Below are positions 1 through 5,186 of a stretch of DNA of 5,461 bases, one piece after another. This DNA comes from DATGIQ01 sp035295665 (GTDB lineage: Bacteria > Planctomycetota > Planctomycetia > Gemmatales > Gemmataceae): the NCBI GenBank assembly GCA_035295665.1, contig DATGIQ010000254.1, forward strand, positions 1-5,461, read 5' to 3'. The position numbers and the translations under genes were made by a program. Position 1 is the stretch's first letter. Every line of letters starts with the position of its first letter. A model generated the notes under the pieces. It made no database searches, was not told where the DNA came from, and saw only the letters and a program-made list of their open reading frames with translations.

Positions 1-495
1 ATCGCCGGTAGCAACAACAGCATCGGTGGCTCGGCAAGCGCCGCTGGCAACACCATCGCCAATAACCTCGCCGGCGGCATCCTGGTGCAGAGCGGCAGCG
101 GTGACAAGCTGAGCCACAACCTGATCTATACCAACGGTAGCAGCCAGCAGGGACCGGGCATCGTTGTGGACAGCGGCGCCAACAACAACCTGGCCGCCCC
201 CGTCCTCAGCACGGCCACTTACAATAGCACCACGCAGATGCTGACCGTCACGGGCAAGTTCACGGCACCGACGGGCAGCGTCCCCTACGTGCTCGAATTC
301 TTTGCCAATCCGACGGGCGATCCCGAGGGGCAAGTCTTCCTGGGCCGGATTGTGGTGACGCCCAAGGCGGCCGGAACCCGGTCCTTCACCTTCAAAGTCA
401 CGACCTCGGTCGTGGTGAGTGATCCGCTCATCACCGCCACGCTCACCGATGCCACAGGAGACACCTCCGCCTTCTCGGTCGGCGTGCTCAGCTAA
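1..495 (+). CDS. C-terminal part of a large beta-helix / Ig-like repeat surface protein (5' partial)
   Basis: The frame is open from the first base to TAA at 493-495, giving the last 164 residues of a longer protein. Residues 1 to about 60 are rich in Asn, Gly, Ser and Ile with short repeating units (NSIGG, GNTIANN, GGILV, GPGIVVDSG). This is the pattern of right-handed parallel beta-helix repeats in very large exported planctomycete proteins. Residues about 67-162 form a beta-rich, Thr- and Val-rich module ending in ITATLTDATGDTSAFS, which resembles the Ig/fibronectin-like closing domain that often follows such helices. No membrane segment or sorting tail is visible at the C-terminus. A role in the cell surface or adhesion is inferred from the family only. 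No signal peptide can be judged because the start lies outside the window. No clear terminator hairpin follows the stop. Confidence 0.85.
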   Translation: MAGSNNSIGGSASAAGNTIANNLAGGILVQSGSGDKLSHNLIYTNGSSQQGPGIVVDSGANNNLAAPVLSTATYNSTTQMLTVTGKFTAPTGSVPYVLEFFANPTGDPEGQVFLGRIVVTPKAAGTRSFTFKVTTSVVVSDPLITATLTDATGDTSAFSVGVLS

Positions 496-519
496 GATAA
501 GTAGTAGCGCACGTCCTAA

Positions 520-538
520 GAGGGAGTTTGCAAATGCC
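520..538 (+). repeat. Left terminal inverted repeat of the MITE-like element
   Basis: This 19-base sequence is identical to the reverse complement of 723-741. After it the two ends diverge, keeping only a loose T-rich similarity. Confidence 0.75.
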
Positions 539-722
539 TCTTTGTCCATTATCGGGCCTGAGTCAAGCCATCTGCGCCACCGGCCCGAACCGAGTTGACC
601 GAAAGGATATGATGCAGATGCCGGCTGAAAAGCCGATGGTTTCATCATCATCATTCAGGTCATCTCGGTAGGGATAAGAACGGCTCAGAGGAGACTTATA
701 TGTAGGGCTGCTGAGAAAAAAG

Positions 723-741
723 GGCATTTGCAAACTCCCTC
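723..741 (-). repeat. Right terminal inverted repeat of the MITE-like element
   Basis: This is an exact reverse complement of 520-538. The base triplet TAA directly outside it (742-744) matches the TAA directly outside the left end. Confidence 0.75.
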
Positions 742-883
742 TAAAGCGGAGGAACCCGCTCTTGGTGGCAACGAAGGCTTCCTCCGCCGGCAACGTGAAT
801 AACGCGACGGTGGAGGAAGGCTCTGAGGTCTTATCGACATACGCGCGCAATCCGAAGTTCGCAGCGCGCTTCGGGCCGACACT

Positions 884-920
884 CCGAAGGCAATTGGCCT
901 CTTGGCGTTTTGTGCTCCGG
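884..920 (+). repeat. Arm A of the inverted repeat that brackets the group II intron
   Basis: These 37 bases match the reverse complement of 5021-5057 without gaps at 30 of 37 positions, including an 11-base shared core CTCTTGGCGTT-type block. Weaker similarity continues outward to about 838 on this side and about 5100 on the other. The arm abuts domain VI of the intron, so with the intron removed the two arms would face each other as a long imperfect palindrome. The surroundings (838-890) also contain a small CCGAAG/CTTCGG hairpin. Confidence 0.7.
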
Positions 921-976
921 GCCGGGTCGGCGGCGGGGGTAACCCCGCCGCCTCCCACAGATCCGAACGTGCCCAA
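921..976 (-). ncRNA. Group II intron 3' end: 3' strand of domain V plus domain VI
   Basis: Read on the - strand, 976-960 ends in GGGCACGTTCGGATC, the 3' strand of a domain V hairpin with the usual bulge before the lower stem. A second hairpin follows (957-921). Its stem is GGCGGCGGGG against CCCCGCCGCC with a short UUAC loop, then a GGG/CCC closing stem and an unpaired A at 927 near the 3' end. This is the layout of domain VI, with A927 as candidate branch point. The 3' splice site should lie a few bases beyond, near 919-923, but cannot be fixed by eye. The matching 5' strand of domain V is at 2351-2366, beyond the IS701 element. Confidence 0.7.
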
Positions 977-980
977 TTAA
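977..980. repeat. Target-site duplication of the IS701-family element, left copy (TTAA)
   Basis: TTAA directly outside the left inverted repeat is repeated at 2351-2354 directly outside the right one. A 4-bp duplication is usual for the IS701 family. TTAA is palindromic, so the match is modest evidence alone, but it agrees with the terminal repeats. Confidence 0.75.
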
Positions 981-996
981 CTGTACAGCGCGGCTT
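981..996 (+). repeat. IS701-family left terminal inverted repeat
   Basis: It matches the reverse complement of 2335-2350 at 14 of 16 positions, sharing an unbroken GTACAGCGCGG core. Confidence 0.85.
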
Positions 997-1008
997 TAGA
1001 TGACGCAT

Positions 1009-2295
1009 CTATGCCGCTTTTTCTTGTGAGATTTTGCCGCCTGGGCGTTGCGTCGTTGGTGATAACGAATGACCATGCTGACCTGCCGCAGGCGGGGAAC
1101 GCCGCGCCGACGACGGAAGATCATCGCGCACCGCTGGTTTAACGCCCGGCACACCTGCTCCGCCGTCACCTGCGGATTTTTCCCCCCGCAAACGCTCCGT
1201 CTGTGTGGCCACGAAACCCAACACCACCAACGCCACGATCAAATGCCGCATCAGTCCGGTGTAATCGCGTCCCTCATAGTGCATCAAGCCGGCCTCTTGT
1301 TTGCCGACACGAAAACTGTGCTCGACCGTCCAGCGGCGGAAGGCCACCGCCAACAACCGCGTCACGGGCGTCGCCGTGGCATTGCTCACAAAATACTTCA
1401 CTTCCGCCGTCGCCTCGTTGATGGCGACGAGCAACAGGTGCGGCCGGCCCGCGACCCACACCCGCGTCGCCGACGCACGCCACACCGAATCGGCCACCGT
1501 CCGATGGGCCAGCCGATAACGCCGCCCCTTCTTGGCGTCTGCCGCCCGCAACCGCTGATCGGCCCGCCGCGTGGGCCGGTCCGGTCCGGCGGCGACGGCG
1601 AAGTTCACCGGGACTTCGGCCACGAAGCGCTGACCGACCAGGTTCAAGCCCCGCAACAAGGGCACCGCGGCCCCGTAGCCCTCGTCGAACACCAGCCAGT
1701 CGAAGGCGATGCCCTGACCGCTCAGGTGGATCAACTGGTCCAGGGCGATCCGCCACTTGGGCCGATGGCGCACGTCGTCGGGGATGCCAGCGGCTCGGCA
1801 GCGGGGGCGGTCGGCGGCCCAGACCTTGGGCAGGTACAGGTCGGCATCGAGCAAGGCTTGGAAGCCGCCCTTGGCCAGGCCGACATGGACGGTGACGATG
1901 CCGTTGTCGATCTTGCCCAGGCAACCCAAGTATTGCCGCTGCACGCCGGGAGTCTGCTCGCCCCACTTCTGGCAACTGGTCTCATCGATCACGCCTACCG
2001 TGCCCAGCGGATCGGCGGGCACAGCGGCGACCACCTCAGCCAGATGCCGTTGCAAAAGATCGCGTGCGCGTTGGTGGTCCCAGTGTGCGGTGACCAGGAA
2101 CTCTTGCAAGGTCCGCACGGCCGTTCCGGCCTCCAGGGCGATGGGTTCGACCGACTTGCGCGGCAGGTCGGAGAGCAATCCCCGGCAATAGGTGTCAAAG
2201 TGACCAGCCGTTCGCTTTTGCAAGAAGCAGCGGCGATAGCGTCCCAGGTAGGTGGCAAAAGCTGGTCCCAGTTCGGCGATTTCTTGTTCGGTCAT
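1009..2295 (-). CDS. IS701-family DDE transposase, apparent C-terminal frameshift
   Basis: The 428-residue product is a cut-and-paste DDE transposase. The catalytic residues appear to be D104 (GVIDETSCQKWG), D204 (LVFDEGYG) and E325 (WTVEHSFRVGKQEAGL). The blocks GVQRQYLG (117-124) and LYLPKVW (153-159) are typical of IS701. ATG at 2295 is preferred because a strong GGGAGGG ribosome site lies six bases upstream; a TTG seven codons earlier lies before that site. After about residue 371 the frame becomes unlike the family (GDGGAGVPGVKP). Moving to the +1 frame at the GGGGGGAAAAA run (1187-1177) gives NPQVTAEQVCRALNQRC and later IRYHQRRNAQAAKSHKKK. That is a far more natural basic tail, ending at a TAA at 998-996. 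The run is therefore either a 1-base mutation or error, or a site of slippage. All three catalytic residues lie before it. Confidence 0.93.
   Translation of the reverse strand: MTEQEIAELGPAFATYLGRYRRCFLQKRTAGHFDTYCRGLLSDLPRKSVEPIALEAGTAVRTLQEFLVTAHWDHQRARDLLQRHLAEVVAAVPADPLGTVGVIDETSCQKWGEQTPGVQRQYLGCLGKIDNGIVTVHVGLAKGGFQALLDADLYLPKVWAADRPRCRAAGIPDDVRHRPKWRIALDQLIHLSGQGIAFDWLVFDEGYGAAVPLLRGLNLVGQRFVAEVPVNFAVAAGPDRPTRRADQRLRAADAKKGRRYRLAHRTVADSVWRASATRVWVAGRPHLLLVAINEATAEVKYFVSNATATPVTRLLAVAFRRWTVEHSFRVGKQEAGLMHYEGRDYTGLMRHLIVALVVLGFVATQTERLRGEKSAGDGGAGVPGVKPAVRDDLPSSARRSPPAAGQHGHSLSPTTQRPGGKISQEKAA
1177..1187 (-). other. G6A5 homopolymer run at the transposase frame change
   Basis: On the - strand the run is six G followed by five A. 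The zero frame reads cgg-ggg-gaa-aaa-tcc. One base fewer in the run gives ggg-aaa-aat-ccg and the family-like C-terminal tail. A simple -1 slip does not work because that frame meets TGA a few codons later. The change needed is +1, equal to loss of one base in the transcript. Confidence 0.6.
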
Positions 2296-2334
2296 CGGTT
2301 TCCCTCCCGAAGACAAGTTTATGAATTCTCAGGG

Positions 2335-2350
2335 AACCCGCGCTGTACTG
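2335..2350 (-). repeat. IS701-family right terminal inverted repeat
   Basis: This is the reverse-complement partner of 981-996. It lies upstream of the transposase start, leaving a leader of about 40 bases. Confidence 0.85.
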
Positions 2351-2366
2351 TTAAGGCATCCGGCTC
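2351..2366 (-). ncRNA. Group II intron domain V, 5' strand (split by IS701)
   Basis: On the - strand this reads GAGCCGGATGCC followed by TTAA. GAGCCG with its AGC catalytic triad is the signature of group II domain V. Joining it to 976-960 across the IS element gives a 33-nt hairpin with lower stem GAGCCGGAU against GUUCGGAUC. That includes G-U pairs and one G-A mismatch where G-U is usual. An upper GCC/GGC stem is capped by a UUAA-containing loop. The IS701 target TTAA is that apical loop. TTAA at 2351-2354 is also the right copy of the IS701 duplication. Confidence 0.75.
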
Positions 2367-2850
2367 GTCCCGTCGCGGACTCGCATGCGCTGCGCTACCC
2401 GTGGTCGTTTCGTGGACAGCGGATCGAGGTTCAATGCCCCCGCGCTGTTGCCCGGCCACGGCCCCGCGACGAGGCGCCCCCTTCCCTCCCCCGGGTTCTC
2501 GCGGCACGAGTTCCCCGGCTTCACCGGTAGAATGGAGCGCTCCGATTCCCGGCCGTCCTTGACGTCCCACTTCGTTGCCTTCGCAAGACGGTTACCACCC
2601 CGTGCGCCTGTCTTCGCTCCACACAAGCCCGACGCCGGCTTGGGGCCAGGGGTGTTCGGGTCAGGCCACCCCCGGAACCTGTCGTTATCGAGGCGGAGAC
2701 GGTCGGGCGTCCCAAGTTCCTGGAGAACAAGTAAACCGCCGTTGGCGGCTCGCCATCGGCAAGGAACACGACATATCTTGACCGAGGTGTGCTGCGTGCC
2801 TTGGCTCGATAGGGCACTGGTGTCGCGGCTCTCTCACAGCGAGCCTACCC
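2367..2850 (-). ncRNA. Group II intron: 3' part of domain I to domain IV, no maturase gene
   Basis: This stretch contains no convincing gene. It lies just upstream (on the - strand) of domain V and is rich in compact hairpins: CCGCC-GTT-GGCGG (2736-2748), GTTC-CTGGA-GAAC (2716-2728), GGGGTG/CACCCC (2649-2654 and 2667-2672) and GGCTC/GAGCC (2827-2845). General sequence character, such as GGAACTTGGGACG and GAAGCCGGGGAAC on the - strand, recalls the domain I-III region of bacterial introns. Domain IV, where a reverse transcriptase/maturase normally sits, must fall in the last 100 or so bases before 2366 and is too short to encode one. The upper limit near 2850, where the IS110 element takes over, is approximate. 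Confidence 0.52.
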
Positions 2851-2874
2851 GTCGGGGAATATGAGCCGGGGAGT

Positions 2875-2990
2875 CTTGCGGCCTCATCCTTGGTGACAGC
2901 GCTGCGGCATCGGCCGTCGGCCGATCCGGGCGTGGTTCCCGTTTGAAAAACTGATCACGATCCGCCTCCCCCGCGCAGCATTGAGGCAAG
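2875..2990 (+). ncRNA. Candidate IS110 bridge RNA region
   Basis: This non-coding stretch upstream of the recombinase can close on itself through GCCTCA (2881-2886) with TGAGGC (2982-2987), extended by CTT (2875-2877) with AAG (2988-2990). Inside is a strong hairpin ATCGGCC-GTC-GGCCGAT (2909-2925) and an unpaired stretch around TTGAAAAACTGATCACGATC. Position between the left end and the gene is where IS110-group elements encode bridge RNA. No guide-target pairing could be matched, so this is a structural guess. Confidence 0.25.
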
Positions 2991-3034
2991 CCTTGTGGCT
3001 CGCCGTTCCAATCTCTTCTTGGGAGGACCGGTCG

Positions 3035-4519
3035 ATGGACAAGCGAAAACTAGAACCCGTAACGTCTGCGAAAGTAGGTCAAATCGCTGGCATGGCCAAG
3101 GCGTATCGCAAACGTCGCGCGAAGGCGCATACGAAAGCGTCCGCGCAAGCGACGGCAGAGATTCGTCGTGTCGAGGGACTGGCGGTGGTGAACGAGCACG
3201 CCGCCGGGATCGACATCGGTTCGCGTTCGCACTGGGTGTGCGTCGGGGTAAGTGCGGACCAAGACGCGGATGTGATCCGCGAGTTCTTGGCGTACACCGA
3301 GGGCTTACAGGAGATCGTTGCTTACCTGAGGCACTATCAGGTGACGACCGTGGCCATGGAATCGACAGGCGTCTACTGGATACCCTTGTATGAACTGCTC
3401 GTCGCGAACGGGTTCGAGGTGTTGTTGGTGGACCCCAGCTACACCAGGCAGGTGAAAGGCCGACCCAAGACGGATCGGTTGGACTGCCAATGGGTGTATC
3501 GGTTGCACAGTGTGGGTCTGTTGGCCGCCGCGTTTCGTCCGGACGAGAAGACTTGCCAGTTACGCGCGTATTTGCGGCAGCGCGCCAATGTGATCCGCTA
3601 CGCAGGCCAGCACATCCAGCACATGGAGAAGGCGCTGGAGCAGATGAACTTGAAGTTGACAGAGACCATCAGCGACATCACCGGCGTGACGGGACAGGCG
3701 ATTATCAAGGCGATTGTGCGTGGCACGCGTGATCCCCGGAAGCTGGCGCAATATCGCGACAAGCGGATCAAGGCCAGTGAAGAGCAAATCGCCCAGGCCT
3801 TGACGGGTTCCTATCGCGACGAACACCTGTGCGAGTTGAAACTGGCGTTCGAGGCCTGGCAGTTTTATCACAAGCAACTGGACCAGATCGACGCCCAAAT
3901 CGAGCAGCAACTGGGCCGGATGAAGCAGAACCGCGCTCTGCCGCCCTTGAAGCCGCACAAGCGCTCCGGAGGCCGCAAACCCAACCATCCGCGATTTGAC
4001 GTGCGGAGGGCGTTGTACTACGTGGTGGGAATCGACTTGACGGAGATCGAGGGTATCGAGGAGATGACGGCCTTAACCCTCATCAGCGAAATTGGTATCG
4101 ACATGTCCCGGTTCGCGACGGTGCATCATTTTTGCAGTTGGCTAGGGCTGTGTCCGCTGGTGAAGAAGACGGGTGGGCGTGTCAAGTCGAGCAGCACGCG
4201 ACCAGGGAGCAATCGCGCTGCGGTGGCGTTGCGACTGGCGGCCAATTCCCTGCATGCCAGCCAAGGCGCCATCGGTGCGTTTTTGCGTCGCAAGAAGGCG
4301 CACCTGGGCGCGCCGAAGGCGATCACGGCCGCAGCCCACAAACTGGCCCGCATCGTCTATCTGGCCCTCAAGCACGGCTTGACGTATGTTCGGCAAACGC
4401 AAGCGGAGTATGAGGCGCGGGTACGTGAGCAACAAGTGAAGTCGCTGCACAAAAAGGCCCGGGCCCTGGGCTTGCAAGTGATCGAAACACCAGCTCCTCA
4501 AACGCCGCCCCTTACCTGA
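3035..4519 (+). CDS. IS110-family DEDD recombinase (transposase)
   Basis: The 494-residue protein has the two IS110 domains. The N-terminal RuvC-like domain (about 55-215) carries D60 (AAGIDIGSRSHWV), E109 (VAMESTGVYW) and D147/D150 (PKTDRLD). The C-terminal Tnp domain (about 335-450) has IEGIEEMTALTLISEIG and WLGLCP, then RLAANSLHASQGAIGAF and GAPKAITAAAHKLARIVY. A helical, charged linker lies between them. ATG at 3035 has a GGGAGG ribosome site eight bases upstream; an earlier in-frame start at 2981 lacks one. Residues 1-50 are a very basic extension (KRKLE, YRKRRAKAHTK) that could bind nucleic acid. At the position of the Ser nucleophile known from IS621 (S241 in YESG) this protein has Thr379 (KKTGG), with Ser385-387 nearby. 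The reading frame is intact. It acts with a bridge RNA to recombine donor and target DNA. Confidence 0.95.
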   Translation: MDKRKLEPVTSAKVGQIAGMAKAYRKRRAKAHTKASAQATAEIRRVEGLAVVNEHAAGIDIGSRSHWVCVGVSADQDADVIREFLAYTEGLQEIVAYLRHYQVTTVAMESTGVYWIPLYELLVANGFEVLLVDPSYTRQVKGRPKTDRLDCQWVYRLHSVGLLAAAFRPDEKTCQLRAYLRQRANVIRYAGQHIQHMEKALEQMNLKLTETISDITGVTGQAIIKAIVRGTRDPRKLAQYRDKRIKASEEQIAQALTGSYRDEHLCELKLAFEAWQFYHKQLDQIDAQIEQQLGRMKQNRALPPLKPHKRSGGRKPNHPRFDVRRALYYVVGIDLTEIEGIEEMTALTLISEIGIDMSRFATVHHFCSWLGLCPLVKKTGGRVKSSSTRPGSNRAAVALRLAANSLHASQGAIGAFLRRKKAHLGAPKAITAAAHKLARIVYLALKHGLTYVRQTQAEYEARVREQQVKSLHKKARALGLQVIETPAPQTPPLT

Positions 4520-4696
4520 GCCGAGGCACAACCGACAACGACCATCGCCCCAGGGGAATCACGGTAGCCAAGGGAGAAACACGAGGTGATGACATCGCGC
4601 CATTGCTGCGCGCGACGGACAATCGGAACCGAACGCAAGACTACAAGTCATTTACCCGCATTCATAGCCGCCCGAAGAAGGTGTTCCTTGAAAACC
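4520..4696 (+). other. Non-coding 3' flank of the IS110 recombinase gene
   Basis: No credible gene is present. The stretch contains a hairpin TCGCGC/GCGCGA (4595-4600 and 4610-4615, 9-base loop), followed at once by ACGGACAATCGG (4615-4626). The exact inverted copy of that sequence lies at 4697-4708. A short AAGG-TGTT-CCTT hairpin sits near 4679-4690. The right end of the IS110 element should lie in this stretch. Whether these structures belong to the element (for example a downstream bridge RNA, as in IS1111-type relatives) or to the interrupted intron cannot be decided by eye. Confidence 0.5.
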
Positions 4697-5009
4697 CCGA
4701 TTGTCCGTTTGCACATGTTCCACACCGACGCCGGCAGGACCGCGGGCACCAGACCCTTACAGTGCCGCGGCGTGGCCCTGGGTAATCGAACGGCCAAGGC
4801 TCCCGCGAGGGGACTTTCGACGCTCCATAGCATGGCTTTCGGACTCACTGTCTACGCTTCGCAGTGCGGGTTACCCCGCTCCCACGCAAGACTCGCTTCC
4901 GGCCGCTGGTCAGGCGCTACCGGACGGGCTTTCCACCCGCAAGGTTCCGCTGAAAGGTTTCTGATCAGTTTCCTACATCTCGTCCCCCTTTCCCAAGCTT
5001 GCTTGGCAC
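4697..5009 (-). ncRNA. Group II intron 5' part: splice start and domain I with candidate EBS2 and EBS1
   Basis: On the - strand the intron would begin GTGCC at 5009, near the GUGYG consensus, and go at once into CCAAGC-AA-GCTTGG. About 255 bases in, a strong hairpin (4740-4770; CCGCGG and CAC against GTG and CCGCGG) presents a 12-base loop containing GGGTC. That could pair with GGCCT in the 5' exon (positions -13 to -9) with two wobble pairs, as EBS2-IBS2. About 50 bases further, AATCGG (4702-4697) can pair with TCGATT, the last six exon bases, with one G-U, as EBS1-IBS1. EBS2 before EBS1 with this spacing is the expected order. Open frames in this stretch are treated as spurious. Confidence 0.58.
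4740..4770 (-). ncRNA. Strong stem-loop, candidate EBS2 hairpin of the intron
   Basis: Nine bases GTGCCGCGG (4762-4770) pair with CCGCGGGCAC (4740-4749) with one bulged base, leaving the loop CAGACCCTTACA (+ strand). It is the most stable simple hairpin in the 4520-5317 gap. Confidence 0.55.
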
Positions 5010-5020
5010 AATCGATTAGG

Positions 5021-5057
5021 CCGAAGCGCGCAACGCCAAGAGACGAATTGGCTTCGG
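5021..5057 (-). repeat. Arm B of the inverted repeat that brackets the group II intron
   Basis: This is the reverse-complement partner of 884-920 (30 of 37 identical, no gap). Eleven bases separate it from the candidate intron start at 5009. The arm itself contains CCGAAGC/GCTTCGG ends that can pair locally. Weaker similarity to the far side of arm A continues to about 5100. Confidence 0.7.
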
Positions 5058-5171
5058 CGGTTCGGACCTCCGCGCGCAAGCAGGATTGCGAATACAAGAC
5101 GGAGGTGGCGCTCGGAAGCGTTTTCAGGGCAAGTGACATCTGAAAAGGTTGAGGCATTTTGCTCGGACGAT

Positions 5172-5180
5172 TGCTATACT
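5172..5180 (+). promoter_or_regulatory. Extended -10 promoter for the sigma factor gene
   Basis: TGCTATACT is an extended -10 (TGn followed by TATACT, five of six to consensus). TTGAGG at 5149-5154 could be a -35, but the 20-base gap is too long for strong use, so the extended motif would carry the activity. Transcription would begin near 5187, about 130 bases before the sigma gene and right at an ATG. Confidence 0.4.
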
Positions 5181-5186
5181 CCTCAC

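Larger units (their letters stand above)
520..741. mobile_element. 222-bp MITE-like non-autonomous element
   Basis: The ends are perfect 19-bp inverted repeats, GAGGGAGTTTGCAAATGCC at 520-538 and its reverse complement at 723-741. They are flanked by direct TAA copies at 517-519 and 742-744. A 4-bp CTAA reading (516-519 and 741-744) is also possible but would make the outermost repeat base mismatch. The interior is less GC-rich than its surroundings and encodes no transposase. It holds small hairpins, including CGGCT-GAAA-AGCCG at 622-635 and CGGGCC/GGCCCG at 553-558 and 582-587. Size, perfect ends and short duplication fit a miniature inverted-repeat element moved in trans by a DDE transposase. 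A 3-bp TNA-type duplication would suit an IS5-like parent, but that assignment is inference. Confidence 0.62.
981..2350 (-). mobile_element. Complete IS701-family insertion sequence, 1370 bp
   Basis: Both ends are visible. The left end reads CTGTACAGCGCGGCTT (981-996) and the right end, on the - strand, reads CAGTACAGCGCGGGTT (2350-2335). They differ only at the second and fourteenth bases. TTAA flanks both sides. The single gene inside is a DDE transposase on the - strand filling nearly the whole element, and the length is ordinary for IS701. Removing the element and one TTAA joins 2351-2366 to 960-976 and restores an almost standard group II intron domain V, which supports the boundaries independently. 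Confidence 0.9.
2850..4690 (+). mobile_element. IS110-family element, approximate limits
   Basis: The recombinase gene at 3035-4519 marks an IS110-family element. IS110 elements lack standard terminal inverted repeats and make little or no target duplication, so the ends cannot be read directly. The limits given are where group II intron-like sequence seems to stop on each side. Non-coding flanks of roughly 170 bases on either side of the gene are large enough to hold the bridge RNA that guides IS110 recombinases. The element is in opposite orientation to the intron it interrupts. Confidence 0.45.

Noticed and set aside
553..590. tRNA-like start on the - strand (GGGCCGGTGGCGCAGATGG)
   Set aside because: It resembles an acceptor stem plus box A, but no anticodon arm, T arm or matching 3' acceptor strand follows. 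It lies inside the MITE-like element.
609..671. 20-codon + strand frame with an AAAGGA-like site upstream
   Set aside because: It is very short, low in complexity (Ser run) and lies inside the MITE-like element, with nothing to support translation.
563..976. 137-codon - strand frame
   Set aside because: It spans the MITE-like element, an inverted-repeat arm and intron domains V-VI, so it crosses several unrelated units and is not a gene.
762..980. 72-codon + strand frame ending in a Pro-rich tail
   Set aside because: Its last third is arm A, domain VI and the domain V half of the intron, and its stop is the TTAA duplication. It starts at TTG with no ribosome site and resembles no family.
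1069..2562. 497-codon + strand frame opposite the IS701-family transposase
   Set aside because: It is antisense to a clear DDE transposase, rich in His, Gln, Arg and Gly, and runs through the element end into intron RNA. It is a GC-rich shadow frame.
2385..2864. 159-codon + strand and 91-98-codon - strand frames
   Set aside because: Composition is Arg/Pro/Gly/Ser-rich without motifs, and the region folds into many hairpins fitting group II intron RNA. A reverse transcriptase N-terminus was considered, but no RT motif is present.
5021..5057. attC-like integron site (GCCTAAT beside a palindrome)
   Set aside because: The R'' box would need RYYYAAC, and no integrase, matching R' box or cassette array is seen. 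It is kept only as a palindromic intron target.
4586..5143. 185-codon + strand frame and overlapping - strand frame 4852-5223
   Set aside because: They run through the IS110 flank, the intron 5' part and arm B with no family resemblance or start signals.
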